Positions 55,819 to 64,000 of a DNA stretch of 64,000 nucleotides are shown piece after piece. The notes beneath the pieces are model-generated. The model did not search any database and had not been told where the DNA came from. It saw only the letters and a list, made by a program, of their open reading frames with translations. The stretch is from Gracilaria domingensis (taxonomy: Eukaryota > Rhodophyta > Florideophyceae > Gracilariales > Gracilariaceae), in contig VCMS01000055.1 in the NCBI GenBank assembly GCA_022539475.1, positions 159,087 through 223,086 of the forward strand, in the 5' to 3' direction. A program made the position numbers and the translations under genes. Positions within the stretch are counted from its first letter, which is position 1. Each line of letters starts with the position of its first letter.

Positions 55819-58800
55819 CTATTGCTCCAATGTCAGAGCCCAGTCCCAGGCGTACTGCTCTCCGTAGTCGAAATACAACTCTTCGCCCCTCTCAATATCT
55901 CTTACTGCTCTACAACGAAGTAGAGCATAGTTAGAAAGGTCTGACTTGAACTGTATCACGGACTTCGCTCCAACCACCTGCACATTGGCACTTCGAGTCC
56001 TGTTTGACCGGGGCTCCGATGAATCGGGATCCCCGGCATGATATCCGGCGTCGTTAATGTAGCCCCCGATACAAAAACGCGCCGGGACAATGTAGACTTC
56101 GCTCTCCTTTCTATCCTGAGCCTGTCCTGGTCTGTTCCTCAGGTGCAGAAACTCCGTACCAGTCACAGTGACCATCATAGAAAACAACTTGTACCGCACA
56201 GGAGTTGCTCCGAGACAGCCACTTCCATACGTTAAATGTCTTTCCTTCCGGTTCGTCAGATCCGTGTATACCAAAGTTCCATAAAAATGACAGATAGTTT
56301 CCCCAGCCAATATCTTATGTTCCGTGAACACCCCCATACCAGCACGGGGATGTCGAATCTTAGAAGATGCTATATGTAAGCGATAGCGATTGGCTTCAAC
56401 AGTCAACAGCATATGCATATCCATTAGATTCAGAGCTCCTCGGTACTTCTCCTCCCAAAGATCTACAGTATGCTGTCCACACTTGTCGACAAAGTCCCAG
56501 TCCTTCCAGTATCTTCCTAGGAACTGAGTTATATGTGCAGGCATCACTTGGTACTGGGGGTATCCAAATGGAGCCTCCCATTCAAGCCGACCTCGGTCCC
56601 GATGTGGAACCCGTTCATAAGTCGTTGAAGCAGCATCCACCACCTCCTGTTCAACCAGGATGCCATTCTTCCCCCCGCGAATAACTTCGGCCATAAGAGT
56701 CGTTAGATGGTGCTTCGCATGGCTGAAACATGGCCTATTCTTCTCGCACCCCAAGAACTTCCTATGCCTTGTCAGCGATAGGCAGGCCATACCCGTAGAA
56801 AAAGTTCCCGCGAACATGTCCATGACAAGATCACCCGGTCTTGTGAAGCGACATATCAACTCTTTCATCAACTCCCTCGACTTCTGCTCCGGTCTTATGT
56901 ACTGCCCACCTGGTACTGAACTACCTGGCTCATGTACCTTCCATGTCAACCACTCCCCCGCTCTCGGTTTTGGCACCCGGTCAATTACATTCCTGTTAGC
57001 CGGGAAAGTAGAAGGAATGAAATTGTTCTCCTCAAATGGAGTAAGACTGGCTTCCTCCGATGGTCGCAATCCACGCTTCACCCCATGAACGGCGTACTCC
57101 GTTACGGGCTGTATCCCAAACTTTCATGGATTCCCTCCAACATTACTTCGATCCCGGATGAACACCAGTGCATTCCCATCCACTTTAAACGAAGGCATGA
57201 GTTCTGGCTTACCTTCGCTTCCAGCGCCATCTTTCGTACTCGCCGTTTCCGAAAGTATTCTGTGCCAAACATGAAACTGTGCCATGGCACAGAATATAAT
57301 GAAGTGCCCACCTGACCGAAGCGCGGAACTTATTAAGTCAGCCGTACCGATCATGTCATCCTCACTGAAGACATCGTGAGCACTATTCCGCTTGCTCCTC
57401 TTCCTTCGAGTGTTAAAGGGAGGGTCTGTTAGGACAAGCTGTGCCTCACCCCATAAAATCTCACTCTGATTCACAAACGTTTCGTGTGTGTGCCTCAGGT
57501 CCTTCATGTCACAGTTGTACGCTACAAAGTGTGACTTTCTCATCCCCTTCCACACCTTGTCCATATTCATTCGAAGGAGACTGGATATCCCCTTCATGGG
57601 CGGCTCAATACCAGTCTTTTGGATGTTGTAACCGGCAACCCGAGATTCATGCTCCGCAAGATTCACCGGCTTCTCGAAGTCGTCGCTATCGGAGCTCACG
57701 AGGTTCATATACTCTCGACGAGGTGAGGGTGGGGCAGACTTGGTCGAAGAAGGTTCGGCATTACCGGAAGTTTTAGGGGTTTTCGTTAGTTCAATATCAG
57801 GTTTCGCGTGAATGCCGACATGGAACCCTGCCGCATGACGCATATCCTGTATCGGTTTTCATAGCAACTCCGAAAACTTCAGAAATCGAGCAGGCAACTC
57901 ACCGGAGTGAGAACCAGATACGGTATCCATCCGTATCTCCGAAAACTCTATCCAGTTTCTCATCTGATCAGCCCGTAAGCTATAGAGGCTATCGTGGGTG
58001 CATACGGTTTCGAGGTCAGTCAAAATTTCCTTAGCCAGTATTCGGAGGTTTTTATCGCATTCATCACTCAAGGTCTCCACCGATCCACTAGTACTGCTCT
58101 GTGGCACATCCTGCGTGTTAAATCGAGTACTCTCGCTCGGCGGGGCATAACCAGACTCCCGTGTCTCTAGCGCCGTATACTTCAACGTCTGCATATTCAT
58201 GTATATGTATAGTTTCACCATATGCTGAAGGTTCGTGTATCCAAGATGAGCCGCAAAACAACTCCATGCCCATACGACCTCACTGATAGCGAATCCCAGT
58301 CAATCACAGTTGTTTTTGGAGAACGACGTAAAAGTGGGTATGTACACAGATGGTGCATGGTTCACTTTTCCTTTCTTTTTCGGTTGTTTCTTCTTCATCA
58401 TTCGGATGTTGTCGTTCTCTCCCATTATGTGGCCGAGGTATGATAAGTATATAACGACCTCAAATGGGTTCACAGCTGTTGGTGGGATGAACACTGTCGT
58501 CTTCAGAACCTGCTTTCTTCTGGTCATGAAATAACCAACCAGGCATCGCACCGGTAGGTATATACCCATATCCATAGAGAGAAGGAAAAAATCGCGCAGT
58601 CTCTGGTCCTCATTCGCGTCCTTCTTGTCAAGAAGCTTCGTTACAAGATATCGTTGTTCCACAGGTTTGTTATTCACAACACTCTTTCGCAGCTGTTGCA
58701 GTGTCAAGTTCTGCAGGTTCTTGGAGTTAGTGGCCTCCTCAAACATCTTCCTTGCCTCCGGAATATCCTTATAGTTCTCGGCGCAGAACTCTATTAACCC

Positions 58801-58956
58801 TCTAAACCCCACGTCCCGTGGCCGATCAGGGCCTCCATCGCTGTTTGCCAAAGCATCGCGAAGAACCAAGAAAAGTCTGACATATGCATGGAACGCCGGA
58901 GGCGGAGCACTCATGTCGATAGGATGTATCTCCTCTCCAACACCGGTGTAATCCAT
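55819..58956 (-). CDS. Beta-class DNA methyltransferase - SET domain fusion
   Basis: One minus-strand frame runs 58956-55819 (1,046 codons) broken only by three TGA codons (58300, 57859, 57124). The first two vanish in in-phase GT-AG introns: 58345-58283 (63 nt) and 57902-57828 (75 nt, GTGAGT/CAG). The third has only a weak in-phase candidate. Order: about 220 unrecognised residues; methyltransferase motif IV DPPF (57426-57415); then SAM motif X/I RPGDLVMDMFAGTFSTG (about 56830-56785). IV before I is the permuted beta class of N6-adenine/N4-cytosine DNA methyltransferases. SET domain from about 56350: AGMGVFTEHKILAGETICHF, GGYINDAG, and DIERGEELYFDYGEQY at the end. Oddities: Phe replaces Gly in motif I, and the SET Asn-His site reads Asn-Asp. 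Activity unproved. Divergent from the ParB-like gene. Confidence 0.8.
57828..57902 (-). other. Candidate intron 2 of the methyltransferase-SET gene
   Basis: 75 nt with consensus donor GTGAGT and acceptor GCGGCAG, removes the TGA at 57859 in phase; the junction reads His-Ser-Gly-Phe-His-Val. Confidence 0.6.
58283..58345 (-). other. Candidate intron 1 of the methyltransferase-SET gene
   Basis: 63 nt, GTACAT donor and TATCAG acceptor, removes the TGA at 58300 and keeps the reading frame (Ser-Val-Glu-Val-Val-Trp across the junction). Confidence 0.5.
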
Positions 58957-58979
58957 CGCTTCAGCGCAAACAACGGAGG

Positions 58980-59062
58980 CGAGCCTTTAAATGGCGACTT
59001 ACGCTGGGCACCCCCGCTTTCGGCAGCTCCTCCCAGCGCAGTCTCGTCTGTGTCCGTGTCCG
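58980..59062 (-). promoter_or_regulatory. Left mirror arm / promoter of methyltransferase-SET gene
   Basis: Reverse complement of 60222-60309, identical over its first ~61 bp. Contains TTTAAA and, on the minus strand, a consensus splice donor AGC/GTAAGT starting at 59002 and pointing at the gene start 46 nt away, suggesting a 5'-leader intron. Position is 24 nt from the ATG at 58956. Confidence 0.65.
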
Positions 59063-59199
59063 CTCGGTGCGATAGCGTCGCGTGTCGGCCACGTCGCGAT
59101 TCGGAGCTATTGCAACGGTCCCGTATTGTGCTAAAAGTCGCGGATCAAGTGGGTGTGAGGCGGTAGTTTTCTCTAGTTTGATATATGTGCACGGCGTGT

Positions 59200-60010
59200 G
59201 CAGCGAAATCACTGCCGGAAGTGCCAGGAGGAGTGTTTTGGGAGGTCTCCGGAAGGCGCCGGAATGTGGCCTAAACGTGCCCGCGGACGGGGGGGGGGGG
59301 GTCGGTCGTGTTAGGGTAGGTACCCTAACACGACCGGACCCCCCGCCCGCGGGCATAAAATCGCACATTTTTCAAAAAATCGTCCAAAACGTGCCCGCGG
59401 GCGGGGGCGTCCAGTCGTGTTAGTGTAGGTACCCAACACGACCGACCCCCCCCCCCCGCCCGCGGGCACATTTTGGACGAATTTTTGACACCCTCCGGAG
59501 ACCTCCCAAAACACTCCTCCCGGCACTTCCTGTACCCACTGCGTCACCTCAGTGCACCATCCCGGAAATTAGGGAGTGTCTGGAGGGTGGAGAAGACGGG
59601 ATGGTCACCTCAGTGCACTATCCCGGAAATTAGGGAGTGTCTGGAGGGTGAAGATGACGGGATGGTGCACTAAGGTGACGCAGTGGGTACAGGAAGTGCC
59701 GGGAGGAGTGTTTTGGGAGGTCTCCGGAGGGTGCCAGAATGTGGCCAGAACGTACCCGCGGGCGGGGGTGGGGGTCGGTCGTGTTAGGGTAGGTACCCTA
59801 ACACGACCGACCCCCCCCCCCCCCCCCGCCCGCGGGCACGTTTTGGGCGATTTTTTGAAAAATGTGCGATTTTATGCCCGCGGGCGGGGGGGTCCGGTCG
59901 TGTTAGGGTACCTACCCTAACACGACCGACCCCCCCCCCCCCGCCCGCGGGCACGTTCTGGCCACTTTCCGGCGCCTTCCCGGGACCTCCCAAAACACGC
60001 CGCCCCGCAG
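59200..60010. repeat. Nested G-run palindrome array
   Basis: Four palindromes of about 80-90 bp (59276-59355, 59390-59469, 59750-59842, 59873-59956) share one design: GTGCCCGCGG, a run of 7-14 G, GTCGGTCGTGTTAGGG, centre TAGGTACCCTA or TACCTACCCTA, then the complement. Each is nearly perfect. They are set symmetrically around a centre near 59606, so that flanks such as GAGGAGTGTTTTGGGAGGTC (59230 and 59705 side) recur inverted on the opposite side. G-runs of this length with short spacers can form G-quadruplex or cruciform structures. It lies midway between two divergent genes. Confidence 0.85.
59545..59667. repeat. 61-bp tandem repeat, two units, at palindrome centre
   Basis: CACCTCAGTGCACCATCCCG starts at 59545 and again (one change) at 59606; each unit includes CCCGGAAATTAGGGAGTGTC and ends near GACGGGATGGT. 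Flanked by inverted copies of GTGACGCAGTGGGTACAGGA. Confidence 0.8.
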
Positions 60011-60221
60011 TGATTTCGCTACACCCGGCTGCCGGTACGTTGGCGCCGCTGTCCACGTGTATTTGCGGGAGTAGGCTGTACATGGAAATGAATGAGTGTA
60101 CTCTTGACTACTATGCAAAGCATTTGAAGAGCATGATTAGAGAACGCGACCATTGCTCGCGTGAGTCATCATTGCGCGAACTCCACGACTCTAAAGCGTA
60201 CAATCAGTGTGCGAGCGGCCA

Positions 60222-60309
60222 CGGACAGGACACGGACGAGACTGGCAGTGCGCTGGGAGGAGCTGCCGAAAGCGGGGGTGCCCAGCGTAAGTCGCCATTT
60301 AAAGGCTCG
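60222..60309 (+). promoter_or_regulatory. Right mirror arm / promoter of ParB-like gene
   Basis: Inverted partner of 58980-59062, with a 6-bp insertion (TGGCAG-type) near its outer part. Carries the same TTTAAA and the splice donor GTAAGT at 60287, pointing at the ATG at 60380. A matching acceptor GCAATAG ends at 60370, ten bases before the ATG, so a ~84-nt leader intron is plausible. Confidence 0.6.
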
Positions 60310-60379
60310 CATCCGTTCTTGTATCGTCCAGAGCGAGCGTATTGTTGATATACACCTTTCACTGCAATAGCTGTTCAAC

Positions 60380-63300
60380 ATGAAGCCAACTCGTGTTCGA
60401 AAGCTTACCCAAAGCGTGACTCCTCGCACTCGGCGGAGCACTCGATTATTGCAAGGTGGAATGCGGGTTTCTCTGCAGATGGATATTGAGGATGAAGGAA
60501 AGGTGATAGTCGGGAAAGCGTTGTTGCATGGAATTGGAAGTGTTCTACGCCGCGAGTTGCACGGGAAGCAATTGGAGCCAGGTCTTGTGGTGGTTCATAA
60601 TATTCTCATCAGTCGAAGCGGTCAGACTTTCTACCCTTACCGGGCGGAGGGCCTGGATCTTCCCCAATATATCCAAGATCTCCGGACGGCCGCTCCTTGG
60701 GATGAGAAAATGATGGAACCGGTGGCAACCAGCATTCCGGCGTCCAAGCGAGGAACGGTGAGCGCTACGAGTGAGGTGATGACGCCGACAAGCCGCACGG
60801 AGCCAATTCGAAGTTCATCAACACCGAGAGGTAGCGCATCAGTAGCACCTCCGCGGGCAGGTCCGTCGTCTGTTACGAAGCGGTCTATGGAGACGAGAGC
60901 ATCCCCAGCTACGAAGCGGACAGGTCAAAAAAAGTCTACCTCCGCTACGAAGCCCACTGCGTCGAAAAGGGCTTCTCCTGCGATGAATCAGACCGTCGAC
61001 ACAAGGGGATCTTCTGCGTCGAAACAGACGGTTCAGCAGGGGACGGCTGTGCAAGAGGAGGAAGATGAGATCATGAAAGGTCCCCTTCCAGACGCGGATG
61101 CGCAATCCGCACAAGGAGCTGGTCTATCTGTACCCGAAACTGCACCAGAAACTGCGGAGCAGCAGGACGATGACGTTGTGCTTCTGTCCGCAAGAATGGC
61201 ACGTTCAAGTGTTTCTGGCGAGCGGTCTGGAACACAAGGGACACCTACTCGGAGCAAGACGTACAGACGAATTCGTCAGAAGGTACCAAAGGTGAACCTC
61301 AATCACTACCGGATGGTTGCTGTTACTGTTGACATCACTCTGGTGGACACTCCGCCCAATTTACTCCGTGGAGTAAGTAAACGCCACGTTGAAGCCCTTG
61401 TGAAGAGTATGGAGAAGCGGGGGATATTGCAGTCGATGGGTTCTCCAGTGGTGGCCTTACAAGATGCTACTACGGGAGATAGGGATACTGACAAGGGACG
61501 CCTAACGAAGAAGTGCTTCATTGTAGATGGTTTGCATCGTCTGAAAGCTATACAATATTTGGCAGCGACTGGTGCACCGAAGTGGAAGCGATTAGCCAAG
61601 TTTTGGCGTTGCAATCTGCTGATACGAAGAGATGGGAGGCCCATTGGAATGAAGGAATTGTTATGTGTTGCTTCGTACCTCAATGAGTCGACGAGTACCA
61701 TGCGAAGGATGATGTTTGCAGACAAGATACACTCTATAGTTAGTGTGGTCGCCATTCTAATTGAAGATGTTGAGGGGGTGACGCCGGCAGACGTAGATCC
61801 TGCAGAAGTGACAGAAGTGTTGAAGGAGAGCCAACTGATTGGGACTGTGCAAGAGCGTCAGTATCTGAGATATGCCAATGTCGCCCTGCAAATCATGTCT
61901 CGTGAGGGAATGCTGGCCCATTTTGAGGATATATGTGAGACTGTGAGTGACATAGGTCTCACTTATCTCTCCCATACTCCGTTATATGTTTTGGATGCCG
62001 AGGAGTTTTCCTTCATTCTTGATTGTCTTCGGATCTTTCTATTGAAGGGCAAGTCGACGAAGACAAAGCAATGGAAAAGATTTGAGCAGGTTCGAGGTTT
62101 CTTTTATGATAGAGCAGTGTCTCTGTTCCGCGCGGCTCGAGCAGTGAGGAATGAACTGAACGAGGAAGAGTCCATGGAAGTGTTCCTGAAACGCGAAGTC
62201 AGTCTTTCTGCTCCATCGAATGAAGATGACGTTGAAGACCCAGACAACAACGCAGCTGTGTATCAGTTCCTTTTGGGACAAGTTGTGAACTTCAACACAT
62301 TGCCGCGTGTTCGGAGCAGGACGAACTCAATTAGAACTGCCACGACTTCCGTTCAGAATCGATTGCGGACGATGCTCAAGGTAATTCCGCCCCCCGCACC
62401 AGTGAAGCAGTCCGTGACGAAGAGGAGGACTCCCGCTGCTGCTGCTGCAACATCTGCCAGTGAAGAAGGGGAGCCGCGAAGAAGTGCACGAGAACGGGCG
62501 CAGGTGAGTTATAGGGAAATTGAGCACGGCCGAAATCGAGGTGCCATAGAAGTTCTGGATAGCTCTGAAGAAGAACAGCGGGCTCCGCCGAGGAAGAAAC
62601 AGAGAAAGACTTTCACACAACAGATGAGATCTACTCTGAACAGCATGACACCGGATGACCTGATGTCTCAAGTAAATGAACATGTGCTGAGAGGAAGGTC
62701 GATGAAGGTTCAGTTCGTGGCATTGGGAGAGGGAGCGAATGCAGAGAACGCAGGCATTTCTGCATTTGTGGATGACGAAGAGCTTCTTCCTGTGACGGTT
62801 CCACGGGTTGTCACCCTCGAGAAAGATGCTGCGCCAGACGATCAGCAAGAGATAGGTGGGGGGTCATTTGATCACGAGTTACCTACAGCTCTTCCGGAAT
62901 CTGAGGAGCACGGACTTGTTCGAGGAGACCCATATGATGGCCCACCGAACCCATCATGGTGCGGGTATGTCAGGCTGAGACCGCAGGAATGGTAAGGGAA
63001 GAACGTAATTGAGCACAAGGACCCCTGGCTCAGAGTCATTCACTTGCCGAAGGGACATAGGTCGGAGCTGCTAAGTGTCTCGAATCTCAGAGATGTACAC
63101 CATCTAGTCTTTGGGCACGCTGCAAGGGCTGAACATCGCCTACGGGCGGAGACATTTGGTATGCAGTATCCTCGTACTCGACCGACAGGTATGGATGATG
63201 AAGAGGTGCTGTGGGTTGCTGCGAAGGAGCATGACGAATTTGGGCAAATGTTCTTCGCCCGAATGCAAGCTGAGCTAAGGCAGAATGGATATTGCGTGCT

Positions 63301-63559
63301 TGATGGCTTTGCGACGGATAATGGTGTCCCTAAATGGGAGGAGTTGGAAGAAGTTCGGGAGTTCGGAGATGTGTCGGGGAAGTTGGTGGACTTCTTCGAG
63401 AATGAGTATGGAGCGATGCCGGATATACGGAAAGGGGAGGAACAGAACTTGTTTGTTCAAATAATCAACGATGATGAAGGATGGAAGGACGGGAGCGATG
63501 GACCATTTGAGGGGAGAGTGATGTCGACACGTGGGGTACGGTGGAGAGCCGGAGGATAA
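60380..63559 (+). CDS. Large ParB/sulfiredoxin-fold-like protein
   Basis: Exon 60380-62964, then a proposed 69-nt in-phase intron (62965-63033, donor GTATGT, acceptor CTCAG) that removes the TAA at 62995, then 63034-63559; about 1,036 aa, though the 3' end may be spliced further. The N-terminus is basic (MKPTRVRKLTQSVTPRTRRS). Residues ~110-230 are low-complexity with repeated Ser-Pro-Ala-x-Lys units. A ParB-like N-terminal domain spans about 305-450: NLLRGVSKRHVEALVKSMEK and FIVDGLHRLKAIQYL (near 380-394), matching the DG-HR core of ParB/Srx folds. A Ser/Glu/Arg-rich nuclear-type segment lies near 700-750 (PRKKQRKT). Family knowledge: ParB proteins bind palindromic parS sites and hydrolyse CTP; phage ParB-like domains often accompany DNA methyltransferases. 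DNA binding is inferred. Confidence 0.72.
62965..63033 (+). other. Candidate intron of the ParB-like gene
   Basis: 69 nt, donor GTATGT, acceptor GGCTCAG; it removes the only stop (TAA, 62993-62995) between two long parts in the same frame, joining Trp-Cys-Gly to Val-Ile-His. Confidence 0.6.
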
Positions 63560-64000
63560 TGAGGAGCTCAGGTGGGTTGTAAGGTCGCGTGCTTTACTTG
63601 AATGTTTCGAAATGGGTAATTGCTTGCGGCTTGTTGGGACTAATGGACAATGAAAGGGAAATGCTGTGAAGAATGTACACTCCGAACAACTGGTGGATAC
63701 GATTTTCTTTGGGACGACGAGAAAGTCAAGGGCGCCCAGACGCTGCACAGCCGACTTTCAGTGAATCTGGTTACGAAGAAACAATGAGTAAATGGTAACC
63801 CCGGATACTTTGTAATGGCCTCTTGCGCGGAAAGGAGGGCTTTCTCTCTGGGTAGGCACGCTGGAAGCCATCAACTGTGGGGATGAACAACCACGGCAAG
63901 TTGCGAGTGATGTCGGAGGGTGTATCCGTCGCAACGAAGATACCATCATCGTCACCGTAGCTCTTGTTATTCGTGGGCCGTTGGTGATGTGACACATTCT
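63560..64000 (-). other. Window end with possible partial minus-strand gene
   Basis: A minus-strand frame from the window edge to a stop at 63771 reads protein-like (GIFVATDTPSDITRNLPWLF, TVDGFQRAYPERKPSF) and may be the 3' end of another gene cut by the edge. 63560-63770 may hold the 3' end of the ParB-like gene. No family recognised. Confidence 0.3.

Noticed and set aside
59300-59340. TTAGGG in the palindromes as telomeric repeat
   Set aside because: TTAGGG occurs once per palindrome arm as part of a unique 18-bp centre, never in tandem.
62993-63033. 42-nt intron with donor GTAAGG at the ParB-like stop
   Set aside because: Joining there creates a new TGA; the 69-nt GTATGT intron keeps the frame and was preferred.

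Overview
The window is nuclear DNA from a compact eukaryotic genome, probably a unicellular alga, with a red alga a reasonable guess. The genes in the first 22 kb are closely packed and carry no intron or one short one (145 and 173 nt introns are visible). They include plastid-type metabolism: a bifunctional aspartokinase/homoserine dehydrogenase with a transit-like leader, and a geranylgeranyl diphosphate synthase. No strictly red-algal marker was recognised, so the lineage is inferred.

Layout, 0-22 kb (host genes): exportin-7/RanBP16 (+), HemK2/N6AMT1-type methyltransferase (-), UFD1 (+), GGPP synthase (-, four apparent single-base frameshifts), aspartokinase-homoserine dehydrogenase (+, divergent from GGPPS), WD40 protein (+), CRAL-TRIO/Sec14 protein (-), an unrecognised 290-aa protein (+), a DnaJ C-terminal-domain protein (-), a calcineurin-B/CHP EF-hand protein (+), and a possible hemerythrin-like protein (-).

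Layout, 22-55.6 kb (mobile DNA): a decayed Ty1/copia LTR element with a 5-bp target-site duplication, holding an inverted LTR-like copy and a hairpin mini-element. Then a broken PIF/Harbinger element (Myb-like plus DDE genes); a truncated copy of a DNA transposon with a Tnp2/plavaka-like transposase (copy A); an unassigned ORF relic; a decayed Ty3/gypsy element on the minus strand; and a fuller copy of the same transposon (copy B) with two overlapping accessory ORFs.

Layout, 55.8-63.6 kb (the unusual part): a minus-strand gene joins a beta-class (permuted) DNA methyltransferase to a SET histone-methyltransferase domain. A divergent plus-strand gene encodes a large ParB/sulfiredoxin-fold-like protein. 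Between them lies about 1.3 kb of nested palindrome: four ~80-bp G-run palindromes, a 61-bp tandem repeat at the centre, and mirror-image promoter arms next to each start codon. ParB-like proteins paired with beta-class DNA methyltransferases are known from phages and integrative elements. Here the pair appears to have been taken into a eukaryotic mobile element, given short introns and joined to a histone-modifying domain. I infer an element-encoded chromatin or DNA-modification and maintenance module; nothing in the sequence proves activity, and several motifs are degenerate.
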